Origin: Zea mays
Taxonomy: Eukaryota; Streptophyta; Magnoliopsida; Poales; Poaceae
DNA: 64,000 nucleotides
Direction of reading: 5' to 3'
Assembly: GCF_902167145.1 (NCBI RefSeq)
Contig: NC_050098.1
Location: 132,692,207-132,756,206 of the forward strand
This document shows, in pieces, positions 32,605-43,794 of the stretch. Under the pieces are notes generated by a model. It had not been told where the DNA came from and searched no databases. It saw only the letters and a list, made by a program, of their open reading frames with translations. Numbering within the stretch: the stretch's first letter is position 1; each line of letters begins with the position of its first letter. Made by a program: the position numbers and the translations under genes.

Positions 32605-33860
32605 CACTACCAGAAACAACTTCTTTGCTAAGTGTCTGAAGCACTCGGCAAAGCCTGGAAAACACGCGGCAAAGGCTTTGCCGAGTGTGACACTCGACAA
32701 AGAAGGCTTAGTGAACTGTACATCGGTAACTGCTTCTTTGCCGAGTACTTTTTTATTGGGCACTCCACAAAGACTTTGTCGAGTGCCGCTCGGTACTCAG
32801 CAAAGAAAAGTCATTGTCACGACGTCAGGTGACGGCGATGGAGCCTGTGCCGAGTGCCCACCGAGTGACACTTGGCAAAGGCTCACTCTTTGCCGAGTTT
32901 CTGTTGTACTGACACTCGGCAAAGGAGCTTCTCATGGGCCCCTTTACTAGTTCCTTTGTCGAGCGTATTAGGTGGCACTCGGCAAAGGCTCCCTCTTTGC
33001 CGAGTGCCCACTGTGCTAGCACTCGGCAAAGGGATCACCAGCGGGCCCTTTTATCAGTTTCTTTATCGAGTGCACTAGAAGGCACTCGACAAAGCTTGCT
33101 TCTTTGCCTAGTGCCAAAGCCACAGCACTCGGTAAAGAAGCTTTACCAGTGCCCAGATGTGCCTTCTTTGCCAGTGCTATGACCTTGGCACTCGGCAAAG
33201 TACCTCTTTGTCGAGTGTTACACTCGGCAAAGTGACCAGAATACCCCTTTTTTGTTTGTTTTTGCTATTCCATCGAAACAAATAAAAGATATATCACATA
33301 ATCATCACAGATATCACAGAATCATAACATACATCAAACACACAACATAGCTCACAAAGACCACATGTTTCTTCACATAAATCACAAAGTCACATGTACC
33401 ATAAAATAGTTCACAACACTAACAAGTACTAACATAAATAAGTCCACAAACATCCAATATATGGCATAAACATGTCTCACAGCTAAATTTATAAGAACAT
33501 TAGCGAGGTGGGCGGCTAGACTGGTGCGGCGATGGGCTGGGGGATCCATGAGGGTTGTTGGATGCCGCCCTAGATTGTCCCTGCACAAAGAAGAGATTGC
33601 ATGTGTAATACCAGATGAATATATAATGTAGAACTAGAACTTTGATACTCAAGAGTATGGAAATGAGCAGGGTCAACTGGAGGGAACAACGGAGAGTGTG
33701 TCTTTCCATGCCAAGTTTCCTACTCTCGGTAAACGTGGTCATTACCGAGAGTGTGACTTTGCCGAGTGTGATGCTCGGCAAAGATGGCTTCGCCGAGTGC
33801 CCGACAAAAAGCACTCGGCAAAGCACCGAGCACTCGGCAAAGAGCCGGATTTCGGTAGTG
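32605..33860 (-). mobile_element. non-autonomous CACTA, 1256 bp, TSD CAC
   Basis: The ends are CACTACCAGAAAC (left) and, as reverse complement of the right, CACTACCGAAATCC. Target duplications CAC flank both sides (32602-32604, 33861-33863). Both ends carry TTTGCCGAGTG/CACTCGGCAAAG arrays (32625-33235 and 33740-33845). It has no TNP2. It keeps one exon of the TNPA-like gene on minus (33500-33580), nearly the same as the last exon of CACTA-1, so it is an internal-deletion derivative of that family in reverse orientation. It could be moved only by transposase made elsewhere. Confidence 0.92.
33500..33580 (-). pseudogene. last exon of a TNPA-like gene in the small CACTA
   Basis: On minus, an acceptor TGTGCAG precedes an exon coding GQSRAASNNPHGSPSPSPHQ and a few more residues to a TAA at 33500-33502. 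CACTA-1 has GQSGAASNNPPEGFSPTQPR at the same place (16613-16693), also after CTGTGCAG. It is a remnant without the rest of the gene. Confidence 0.82.
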
Positions 33861-34452
33861 CACATGCACTATTTACGCTAAAAACTTTAAGATTGAACAC
33901 GGAGTTCGTACATCAGTTTACTCCAGGCACATTAAAAAGGCAATTCCTTGATTTATGTTGTTCGTAATTACCATAAAAATCAAATCACTTATGTTCGTAA
34001 CTAACAGATTTTTATGTCTGCTATAAAACTGTCCCTAATTCCCGCCGGCATTCTTAGTTAGACCGTATTAGTTTTTTATCAATTATGCTACACGGTGTTT
34101 ATGCGACTTTTTATAAGAATTTATGCTCTGCGTGACTAATGTCATCTATTTTTTTTGTACGCGTGCAGTGGAAACGAAAATATCATCCAAAATTTGCGCG
34201 CATGCAATAGAAACTCACGATCTGCCATAATATTTGGATATGCATAAAAATAGAAAACACATGCATGCGACTCCCATATTTTTCGGATCTACCATAAAAA
34301 TAGGATCGTGAATACAATCCACCAGAGCTATCAACCCCTCACATTGGTTCGGTATTTACGCTTAGAACTGAAGTTTTTATGCTTAAAACTTAAGGTTTTT
34401 ACGCTCGAATTTGGAGTGCGTCCACCAGTGAACCAGATGCCAGATTTTTTTT
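33861..34452. other. AT-rich tract without recognised features
   Basis: Short phrases such as CATAAAAAT(C/A) and GCGCGCATGCAATAG echo parts of the tandem repeats to the right (34453-35075), so it may hold more decayed units. I see no genes. Confidence 0.4.
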
Positions 34453-35075
34453 GCGTCGTGTACCGCATTATATAAATAACTACACTGTTTAGCATAATTT
34501 GTATAAGTATATATATATCATAAACTGGTTCTAACGAGCCTAACTGCATAGCTGTTGGAGCGATCCTATATTTATTAGAAAAAATAAAGCATTTAAATAA
34601 GATTTTTTACATGCATGTCAATCCATTTCCTTTCATCACACATTCCTGTCATCCTAAATTTGTGCGCGTACAGCAGGAAATAATTTTTTACGCAGTGTAC
34701 CGAATTATATAAATACGTACACCGTGTAGCATAATTAGTATCAGTTTATATATTAAACTAGTTGTAAAGAGTTTAGCTATATTGCTGTTGGAGCGATCCT
34801 ATATTTATGGAGAAAATAAAGCATTAAATACAATTTTTTGTTTTCATGCATGCCAATCCATTTCCTTTCATCGTATATTTTTGTCATCCTAATTTTGTGC
34901 GCATGGAGCAAGTAACAGATTTTTATATAGTGTATCGAATTGAATAAATATCTACACCATATAGAATAATTAGTATCAATATAGTATCAATATATATCAT
35001 AAACTGGTCCTGACGAGTCTAGCTGCATGTTTGTTTCCTAAAATATGTAGTTTACCGAAAATAATGCATTTATAA
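34453..35075. repeat. three diverged tandem repeats, ~236 bp
   Basis: Units start near 34453, 34691 and 34926. Each has (C/T)GTGTA(C/T)CG.ATT.(A/T)ATAAATA near the start, then CATAA(A)CT(G/A)GT, GCTGTTGGAGCGATCCTATA (units 1 and 2) and CAATCCATTTCCTTTCATC (units 1 and 2). Spacing is 238 and 235 bp. The third is shortened to about 150 bp. No coding sequence is present. Confidence 0.8.
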
Positions 35076-35437
35076 AAACCGCCACACATCTGGCTTAGGG
35101 TGTGGGCGCGTTGGCCTGAATCAGGTCGTATGGGTGGTCGGCTAGAGTTTTCTCTAACTATTTGAAGTTCAGGACTTATATATATATATATATACACACA
35201 CATTTGGATACTAACTCAATCATGGATGATTGGTAGGAATGCGGTTTTACTTAGCAGTATATATAGCAGATGCAAATGCTGGAGAAGCAGAGCTGTGAGG
35301 GCTCAGCTGTAAATAGGGCTCAGCTGTAAATAGAGGGAACTATGGGCGCGACAAGCATGTGGTGTGGCTATTGTTGGTCAGGCTTGCGAGGCATCAGGAT
35401 CACACATGCGACCTAGGAAGAAAAGATCGGATGTAAG
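35076..35437. other. spacer with TA microsatellite
   Basis: Contains a TATATA run at 35178-35194 and a small direct repeat GGCTCAGCTGTAAATAG near 35299-35332. No gene is seen. Confidence 0.5.
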
Positions 35438-36349
35438 CAGGGGCGGATATTGGGTCTGGGTCACCTAGACCGTAGCTTAGATCGTAGTCCAAAAAAGTAG
35501 TAGAGATTTTAGCCCAAATTAAAGCCTAATGTCTAGGTCTACAGCGGCTGTCGGCGTGCCGCTGCCTGGCTGCCTCCCTGCTATGCTGGATGCTCGTGCC
35601 GTCCGCCGTCGTGCGTCCTGCGTGCGTCCCTGCTCTGGTGGAATGCTGGACGCTGTGGAGTGCGGAGAGGCGGAGAGCGGACGCCGGCAGAGGGCAGACC
35701 GTCGTCCACGTCCTCTCCACTGTCCAGTCTCCTCCGCAGCCGCGGGGCATGGAGCCGGTTAGCCGGCCGCGAGCCCGCGAGGACAAAGGAGGTCGGACCA
35801 GAGCCTGGAGAGCTAGCCGCCAGAGCCCAGAGTATCCCGTTGCCGGCTTGCCGCTGTTGGATCTAGGCGGGCGATTTGGTGCCGTTGCTGTACTACCGTG
35901 ACTGTTGTCCGCCCGTCCGCTGTTGGCGCTCGGCGACTGGGCCGCATACACTGTAAGCAGTAAACACTTCTCATTTTCTCAGTTTTTTTTTATCACTAGT
36001 GACCAACGAGCTAAATACTAGATTGTTAAATATTTATGTGAATATGTGATGGTAGATTGACCTCAAAAATAAGATAATGAAGAGGACAAAAACATTGAGA
36101 TCGTTTTATTGTCCGGCTCCTACACCTTTGATACGAACTGATTCATCAACACCAAACCAACCGTCCCTAGAAGAACCTGTGATAGAATCAAAAACATTAG
36201 GTGTTGAGACAGAAGATAGCAATGCAAATAAATCGGTGGGTTTAAGAGATAGCAATACCAATAATGTCGATCAAGTTATAGCCCATCTAGGTCTTCGCAT
36301 ACCAATAATGTCGATCAAGTTGTCTCTCTCATTTTATACAAATATTTAG
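35438..36349 (+). mobile_element. candidate hAT element 5' part with N-terminal ORF
   Basis: CAGGGGCGGAT at 35438-35448 is like the ends of grass hAT elements that code TTF-type zinc finger transposases. A CG-rich leader (35530-35900), a probable intron, then an ORF at 36077 beginning MKRTKTLRSFYCPAPTPLIR, a short basic start followed by a SxF-type motif as in those proteins, and an acidic Ser/Asn-rich stretch. It ends at 36347 without the BED, catalytic or dimerisation regions. I did not find a matching 3' end or 8-bp duplication. Alternative: chance likeness. Confidence 0.4.
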
Positions 36350-37142
36350 CTTACAATGTGTAGGTTCAAATTCACGTGCTAACGTTGATGAAGTTATTAG
36401 AGGCGGGGAAGGACCAAATTGTCTCTAATTAGGTACTTTTATATTTTTAATCAAGTTTATTGTATTTTTAGATGCTGAATTGAAGTAAATACTATCTTAG
36501 TCTATGTTTGTGGTATATTTTGTTTTAGCGGTATATTTAGCCACACAATATATTAGGAGTTGTTTAAAGTAACCTTCAAGTTTTATAGAGTGGTTCGGGA
36601 CGTTAATTTTATAGAGCTCCGCCACTGGATGTACGAAGTGATCGCTTGGCATGTCATACTGGCACAATTGCATGTCTTTCATCTGTTGCATAGCAGACGT
36701 GCTTCTCTCGCATTGCATGGCAGCTCCATAGGTCGCCGGATCCTATCATCTCAGTCCACTAATCATCAATCTCGTAAACTCTAAATCAAAGTGTACGACA
36801 AGCATTATAACTAAAGGTCTTTTGTCGAGAATCTGCTTTTTATAATCTTTTCAGATTTTATTTTGTAGTCACGTTCCATTACGTAGATCTATTTGTATCT
36901 TGCTTGCCCTAATCCTAGCTAGTACCGATGAGTTTTGTTGTCTCCAAGATCTGTCTATGATGAATCAATGTAATAAATAAATATCATAAATGCTCAACGT
37001 GATAGGGGGTGACACGATGTCATTAATTAAAACTTTCATAAAAACATTGTTCTTAGCGCTGGTAAGTGGGAAAAAATGGCATGGAAGGCGATGAGGCAAG
37101 TAATGTGGCAAAATTGTATGGCAAATTTTGTTTTTATACTTA
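36350..37142. other. AT-rich spacer
   Basis: No recognised gene or repeat. It includes the phrase AGATAGCAATACCAATAATG, partly repeated just upstream at 36248-36310, and ends at the MITE candidate. Confidence 0.5.
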
Positions 37143-37453
37143 TCAGGGCATGTACAGTGGAGAGACATCAAAACGGTTCTCCAAGCACAGGAGACAACTA
37201 AGAGACTCTATTGTACAATGGAGTGTCTATAAACGTAGTCTATTAATAAATAGAGAATTAAATGTATTTGTATAACATCAGATCGATAGAACAGACGATA
37301 AATTCGTACAGTGGGAAGTGAGGCGTCTGTTGTTACTTGGTTTACGAGCCAGAGGCGTCTCTTCACGGAGAGACGGCTCTAAGATTTTTTTGCAAATAAC
37401 CCCCTAAAACACATTAAGAGCCTCCACATTAAACACCACTATACATGCCCTCA
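37143..37453. mobile_element. MITE candidate, 311 bp
   Basis: The ends TCAGGGCATGTACAGTGG (37143-37160) and, in reverse complement, TGAGGGCATGTATAGTGG (37436-37453) match at 16 of 18 bases. TA lies outside on both sides (37141-37142 and 37454-37455), which would be a 2-bp target duplication as in Tc1/mariner-like elements. The family is uncertain. Inside is a short hairpin GAGACGGCTCT/AGAGCCTCC-like and no ORF. Confidence 0.6.
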
Positions 37454-38404
37454 TAAGGCACATATATATATGAATGTTGGCCATGCGTTAAATGGTAGTA
37501 CTAAATAATATAGTCTGAGACCATCATACGGCTAAATTTATAAACGTTGACAAGCCAGAATTGTTTCGATTTTAGCTTGTTTTTTGGCTGAATGTCGGTG
37601 GAACACATTTTTTTCATGTGACATTATTTTTGGCCCGTTAATCTATGGACCAAAACAATGATATATTTGCAAACGTGGGTAATAGAAGCACATGGCTTCG
37701 GTTAACAGGGGAAGCCCAGTCAACATAACATGGGCGTCCCGCGCGAGTCGGCCGTGGGCATCCCACGTGCGTCGGATTGGTTTGTATTTACGCTTGTGTA
37801 AAAGACTAGGCATAACTGCATACGCTGGGTAGTGGGGTCGGGTCGTCTGGCTGGCGCGCAAGCAGATCGGGTAAAAACGTGGCCTGAATTTTACACGATT
37901 TTGTAAATCAGAAAATATGGTAATACCTTGATATTTTCCATAGTTCCTTCCGTGCATATCCCGCGGTATCTCTTCCTCCTGAATCAGCACGCGTCCAGTT
38001 GAATGAAACTGTCGCTGGTAGAGGCAAAGATAAACAAGAATGGCGGCTTCAGGAGGACGGGATACGAATTTGGAGATCATAGCTATCGAGCAGGAAGAAG
38101 AGATGACGGATGGCGTGTTCCATTGGCCATGGACGGCATCCTGCGTGGGTTTCGTGACACCACCTTCGACGTTGAGGACACCTGGGCCTAGATGCATCAA
38201 GGAATGATGGAGCACATCGACGGATTCCTACTATGATGACTATTTGTGATCATGAGCAGGATATTCCGTAGATACTACAAAGTCATGTAAGTTCATTTAA
38301 TTTTCAAAAATTATGCCTATTTAACATTATGTACGTGAACATTTTGTATATGTGGAATTGCATAACTTCTTATTTTCAATGAACAGCCGGACACTATTGA
38401 TCCA
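37454..38404. other. upstream region of the FAR1/MULE-type pseudogene
   Basis: It holds frames without known likeness (for example 38003-38191, plus) and, near 38380-38404, in-frame coding sequence PDTIDP that leads into the FAR1 domain, so an earlier exon is likely, its acceptor perhaps at 38386 (GAACAG). No TIR of a Mutator-like element is seen. Confidence 0.4.
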
Positions 38405-38627
38405 ATGTTGATTCCTAAGGTCGGTATGACATTTAGTAGTATGGACGAGGCATACAAATTTCATATTCGATATGGATATGAAGTTGGATTTTTATTGAAG
38501 AAATATAGGGAGAGAAAAAACTATAAATGGTTGAATTGTTCAATGGAGAGAAAGAATGCAGACAGGGTAGGTGGGCATCAAAAGGTATGCAATACATCCT
38601 CAAAGCGAACACAATGCAAGGCTGAAT
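38388..38627 (+). pseudogene. FAR1/MULE-type transposase, N-terminal part (split by CACTA-3)
   Basis: PDTIDPMLIPKVGMTFSSMD, then EAYKFHIRYGYEVGF and SKRTQCKAE make the FAR1 DNA-binding domain (WRKY-GCM1-like zinc fold) found in FAR1/FHY3 proteins and in the MULE transposases they derive from. The domain is cut at GCTGAAT (38621-38627) by a CACTA element and resumes at 50423. Bases 38625-38627 (AAT) and 50423-50425 (AAT) are the target duplication. Removing the insertion keeps the frame (CKAE then LKLEK). Confidence 0.88.
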
Positions 38628-38639
38628 CACTAGTACACA

Positions 38640-38860
38640 CAGCCTCTATAGTGGCGGTTCTAGAGACGTTTTCACTGGCGCTTTTCAGTACCGCCAGTGC
38701 TAGGGGCTAGTGGAAATCGTCATTTCCACTGGCGGTTATTCTAGAACCGCCAGTGGAAATGCTATTTTCACTGGCGGTTTTCTTAAGCAACCGCCAGTGG
38801 AAATAGCATTTCCACTGGCGGTTTGTTTTATTTAGCCGCCAGTGGAAAGTTTTCCCGCCT
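38640..38860. repeat. 3' subterminal array of CACTA-3
   Basis: Five to six copies of TTTCCACTGGCGGTT/AACCGCCAGTGGAAA in facing pairs, beginning about 12 bp inside the left terminus. The first pair is weaker (AGTGGCGGTTCTAG, ACCGCCAGTGCTAG). These are the expected TNPA binding sites. Confidence 0.9.
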
Positions 38861-39071
38861 TTTTTTAAATTTTCAATCAGTACTGAAATTTATATATATT
38901 TACACACACAAAACATATATATATATATATATATTGATATTGATAAACATATAGTATTGATATTTAAAGCAACATGGAATTAAATTCTATCATACATTTA
39001 TATACATCAAAGTCTTGTTTACAACCATGTATGCATCACACATTATATACATCAAAGTTTTCACTGAAGCT

Positions 39072-42000
39072 CTAATAACTATCTCGGCTAAGAGATAGTC
39101 TACTAATTTCTGTTAGTATTCTAAACTCTAGCAAAGCTAATGTTCCGAAAGCATCGTGATATTTCCCTTCTGCGGGAATGACCTCTTTCAATATGAATGT
39201 GCACAGGTCCTTAACTATGCCATACAATGCACCTTCAGTCAAGTTCTCCGGGCTTTCTTTTTGAAATTGTTGTAAAGAAAGTTTATAAAAATTATCTATT
39301 TATACTCAATAATAACACATTTGCATCTTTAATGACATAAATACATACGTGACTATTACTAATAATACCTTATCAGGGTTCATGATGTATCGTCTGTTCA
39401 TTCTCATGAACTCGCACACGTAGAACCCACATAGGACCGATCCGGGTGGTTGCTTGTGGCACTACATAACGGGAGATTAGTTATTTAGTTGCAACATTGT
39501 CCTATGTACGTACATGTATGATATGTATTCATAAATTCACATACTTACCGGCCAGTTATAATATGGATGTCTAGTGGCACGCCTTTTTTGGACGTGTCGT
39601 ACTTTCCACCTCGTAGCTTATAAAACCTAAATGCCCTGTGATCTCAAATAGAATCACCATGTTATTCTACAATTCTCATCGATATAAGTATGCATGCATA
39701 GAAAAGGCTTACAGCTCTAAGATGCCGAGGAATTTTGAATAGGCCGAAGGCTCGGTGTGCAAGGAGTCGAGCACCAGCACCTTTCCAACCTTAGGATAAA
39801 TGAAGAAGCATATCCAGTGGTCCCTGTACGAATCAAACTTGTGATACATGTGTATTGAAATTATTAATTTTATTTATGCAAAATCACACTTACTTAAAGT
39901 TGTACGGGGCCACTATGGATTCCCTGTCTTGAAATTGAAGCATTGTGTGTCCTATGTAGGTGGCGTATCTTGCTTCAAAATCCTTCTTCAGATCCTGGAT
40001 ACGCACCTCAATTTCTTCGTCCGTTAGCCCCTGTAATGCTTCGTTGCCTTTTTCGATTCTAAAAGTGTGGTTATCCTCGCATATCTTTATTGGGTTGAGA
40101 TACCCAACCCTTTTACTGGCACTAGCATTGGGATTGGTACCATAAAGGATCTCCTGCTGATCATGTTGCATTCTGCAACGCACACGTGCAAGTCAGATAT
40201 TGAAAATTTATACAACTCACTAATAATAACACATATATGTGGAGTATGAGTGACACTTACAATGCAAATATGGTTACAAGTTGCACGTCGAGTCTCTGAA
40301 GGTTCATCATTAACCACATGTCCTCGAATGTAACAACGGCCTTTTGATTTGAACCAATAAAAGCATGGGATGGTATATTAACACTGATGGTGTCGATGCC
40401 AACTGAAGATGCCCGCATGTACCAATCATGCAACCTTTTAATATTAGCCGGGACCTTCCTTAGTTTCTCAAAAGTGAGTAGTGGTCTGCCCGGCACATAT
40501 TTTTTAGGCACGTTTTTATAATCTGCCTTAGTTGGCTTCTTTATCTTTGCGGCCATTGCCTCAGCCTTTTTTGCGGACTCCTCGAGATCGGCCAAATCAA
40601 CATTGTCTGACGTGAGGTTCCGTCCAATCCCTTTCAAAAAAACGAACAGTGCCAGCAGTGGATTTACTCTTCTTTTTCTTATCATACGGGGACACTACTT
40701 TTGGTATAGAAACTTTAGATTTCTTTGATGGTCGTGGAGATGGCTGTGGAGAAGGTGGATCCCTGAAGGGCGATGTATGTGGCGGAGATGGTGGGCCACC
40801 ATGAGGATGAGGAGGAGGGTCAGAAAGAGGATGAGGAGCAGCATGTGAAGTTTGAGGAGGTGATGATGGATGTACAATAGGAACATCAATTTGAGAAGGC
40901 GGAGACGGTTGGGCCTGCGACGACGGCTGTCGTGCGATATCAACCAATTCGACATCCCTTCGAGGCCAAAGGATAAAATTCTTGATAGCTTGTCCAAGTG
41001 TCTCGATACCTTCGGGCCCAGGGATGTCTAGCATGTCGTCCTCGTATCCTTGGACGACTGTCGTCACTTCTACCCTGCAATATTCTTCTGGAATGTCGTT
41101 TCCATGGAACTTGCGTCCTGGGATCGCAAGGCCTGTGGCTACTTTCCTTGTACGCTGATTGTTAATACCATATCTTATAACTAGTGTGCATGCCACATGC
41201 CTTGTGATGTCATCAACTGGATAGCGGACCTTATTTCCGGTTGACGCGACAGAGCTTGGGATGGTCGTACCCTCGGTGGCAGCCGGCGTTTGAGCTGCTG
41301 GAATTATTTGCATCTGTGGAGTGGTCATCTGTTGAACAGACATCGCACTCGCCATCGCCAATTGCTGCATCAATTCTGGAGGAGGATTCGATAGCATTTC
41401 AGACATCAGGCCTTTGAACTCTTTCTTGGCCTCCTCCTTAAAATAATTTGCCATCTCTTCCTTGTATCGATCACGTTTCTTGTACAGACCTTCCCATTGT
41501 GGTCCGAATCCTTCCTTCCATCCTTCCTTAGATGATATTCCTCGTACACGACCAGGATGCTCAGGGTTACCGAGACCAGCCGTTAGAATGTCTTTCTCCC
41601 TTTGCGGCTTAAATGTTCCTTTGCTCTGCTTAGCTGCAATTGCATATATGTTTTTTTGCCGCTTCTTCGACAGTGGGATCATCAAAAGATACACCAGGCT
41701 CAGTTTCCCTTGGTTTTCTAGCACGGATCCAATTAGCTGTCCTTTCACCGAGTTGCTCGGACAGCATCGGCAACCCTGCAGCCTTCTTCTCGGCGTCTTC
41801 TTGTCTCCATTTAGGAACCTGACGCTTGTTACCACCTGTGCCAAGGTGGTGGCGGTATTTGTTCTTCTTAGACAGTTCTGAATTTGCCTCACTTAGCGAT
41901 ATGAAATCACGGCTGCTCCTCTGCTCTAGAAATACTGCCCACTGACCTGCTGAGATTTTATATTTTTCGTCGGGTCTAGGCCTTTCTTTGCAAACTTTGT

Positions 42001-42759
42001 ATTCATCTCAGACCTCCAGTTTCGGAAATTTATTGCAAACTGCTTCATCGTGTATTTTTTCACGAGTTCTTCTGAACCCCCAGGCAAAACGAACCTCGTT
42101 ACTAGCTTATTCCACATTTGATTCTTGACATCATCTGATACAACTCTCCACTGTCGGATTGTGATGTCAAGATTATCTCTAACTAAGAACCCAAGTGCAT
42201 TTTGAAACTTAGGCAGTGCCTCTTCTGGAGCTAGGGGCTGACCATTCGGGCTCACGTCTGTGATTTTATATGTCTTGTCAGGAAACTTGTTTAGCCCCCT
42301 ATCACCTCTGTTCCGATCGCTCTGCTTCCTTTTCCTTGACCTCTCGGTGGTTGTCTCGGTCGATTCCGGTGCGCCTTGGGTCGGTTTCGGTGCGCCTTGG
42401 ATCGGTTCCGGTGCGTCTTGGTATTGTGCCGTAGCTTTTTCGAGCATCGCACGAAATTCAGACAAGACCTCTTATTCATGTAATAAAATGCACAAGAAAT
42501 CATGCATGTGTAATAGATATTGTGAAATCAGCTAATTAATTAGGTACACACACGAAATTAAGGATGTGTAATTTACCTCATGTTCTTGTGGATCATAAGT
42601 AGGGTCACGTTGCAACTCACGCGCAGCGGCCCTATCTATCCTAGTGGTAGGAAAAGGGTCGCTAGGCGTTTCATATCCTTCAGTGCTGGATTCTTCTTGA
42701 GCAACACTCTTGTCCATGTGGTCGGGCCCTAATCCTTGGTCCTTGGTTGGAGAACTCAT
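39072..42759 (-). CDS. TNPA-like CACTA protein with C-terminal Ulp1 (C48) peptidase; frameshifted
   Basis: It starts [20 protein letters not shown] (42759); exons follow through 42465-41926, 41900-40597, 40685-40257, 40183-39890 and short ones at about 39810-39712, 39635-39550, 39467-39375 and 39272-39072. The middle has a Transposase_24-like region ([60 protein letters not shown]), a Pro/His/Ser-rich linker (40720-40930), then the peptidase. Catalytic residues are visible: His in [14 protein letters not shown], Asp in [12 protein letters not shown], Gln and Cys in [20 protein letters not shown]. The end is LSLSRDSY and TAG. Three one-base changes in A or T runs (near 41972, 41643 and 40637) shift the frame. 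Such peptidase domains occur in other plant CACTA and MULE elements; the role is unknown, perhaps removal of SUMO-like tags. Confidence 0.8.
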
Positions 42760-42783
42760 TGAGCTACATATTAACATAAGCAA

Positions 42784-43195
42784 TAATTAAATTCGTATTA
42801 ACAAATACCCTAACCCTTATCGAGGAGGAGTCGTATAGGACGTATAGAGAGGGAGAGAGGGAGATGGAGAGTCGTATAGAACGTATAGAGAGAGAGAGGG
42901 AGAGAGGAGGAGTCGTATAGGACGTATAGAGAGGGAGAGAGGTGATGAGAACTCGCTCTGGTCAAGTGGGGTTCTGATGAGTTGCTCTTAATCGAAACAA
43001 CGCAAGTGTGTCGTACGTCGTCTTCAAATTTCACTAGCTAATAGTACTACAATGGAATACGTTGTTTACTAGTGAATCTAGTCTACATTTTACAATGGAA
43101 TACGTTGTTTACAATGGAATACATTGTTTACAATAGAATACAATAGAATATGTTGTTTACAATGGAATACGATGGAAAAAAACATGCTTTCCGTT
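42784..43195. other. intron or leader of the TNPA-Ulp1 gene
   Basis: Between the ATG at 42759 and the splice donor near 43622. It contains GAGAGGGAGAGAG copies (42847-42945, with CGTATAG.ACGTATAGAGAG repeats) and a GTTTACAATGGAATAC direct repeat (43060-43165). No coding sequence of its own. Confidence 0.55.
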
Positions 43196-43490
43196 GCTCT
43201 ATCCTCTCTCTCTAATCTCCCTCCCTTTCCTCTCTCTTCCCTCCCTCCCTCTCCCTCTCTTTCCTCTCTCTTCCCTTTCCCCCTCTCTCCTCTCTCTCTC
43301 TCCCCCTCCACTCTCTTTCCTATATATACACTCCCTCTCCCTCCTCTCTCTCTCCCTCCCTCCACTCTCTTTCCTCTCTCTTCCCTTTCCCTCTCTCTCC
43401 TCTCTCTCTCTCACTCTCTGCAGAGACGCGCAGGGGTCTCCCTCTCTTCCCTCTTCCTCCTCTCTCTTCCCTCTCACTCTCTCACTCTTC
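43196..43490. repeat. CT-rich microsatellite tract
   Basis: CTCTCTCCCTCC-type runs. On the minus strand it is a long GAGAGA tract in the leader of the TNPA-Ulp1 gene. Open frames of Ser/Leu/Pro or Glu/Arg here are by-products of the repeat. Confidence 0.9.
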
Positions 43491-43621
43491 CTAGGCTTAG
43501 GGTTTAGCCGCGGCGCGTGCACGGCGGCGCTTGCACGGCGGCGGCGGCGGCGCGCATGCCCGAGCTAGCCCGAGCGATCATAGTCGAAGAAAGGGAGAGA
43601 GAGAGAGAGAGAAGAACTTAC

Positions 43622-43790
43622 CTACGGCGCGGGGACGACGGCGTGGACGACGACGTGAATGACGGTGGCGCACGGCGGAGAAAATCGCCGGGCGAAATTT
43701 TGGCAGCCTAACGGCGGGAAGATGGAAAGACAGGGCGCCAGAGACTTAGCGAATTTTTCGGCCCCGCGCGCGCTCCTTTATATAGGAGAT
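43622..43790 (-). promoter_or_regulatory. internal promoter and 5' leader of the TNPA-Ulp1 gene
   Basis: The minus strand reads CCTATATAAAGGAGCGCGCG (TATA at 43776-43784), then a CG-rich leader of about 150 bases with a splice donor CGTAGGTAAGTTC at 43619-43626. The TATA sits about 10 bp from the edge of a block of ten CTACTGGCGGTT-type motifs (43795-43985), so the second gene has its own motif-lined promoter inside the element. Confidence 0.6.
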
Positions 43791-43794
43791 ATTT

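Noticed and set aside
43124..43568. Overlapping Ser/Leu/Pro-rich and Glu/Arg-rich open frames
   Set aside because: All six frames are open because of the CT microsatellite; no conserved residues.
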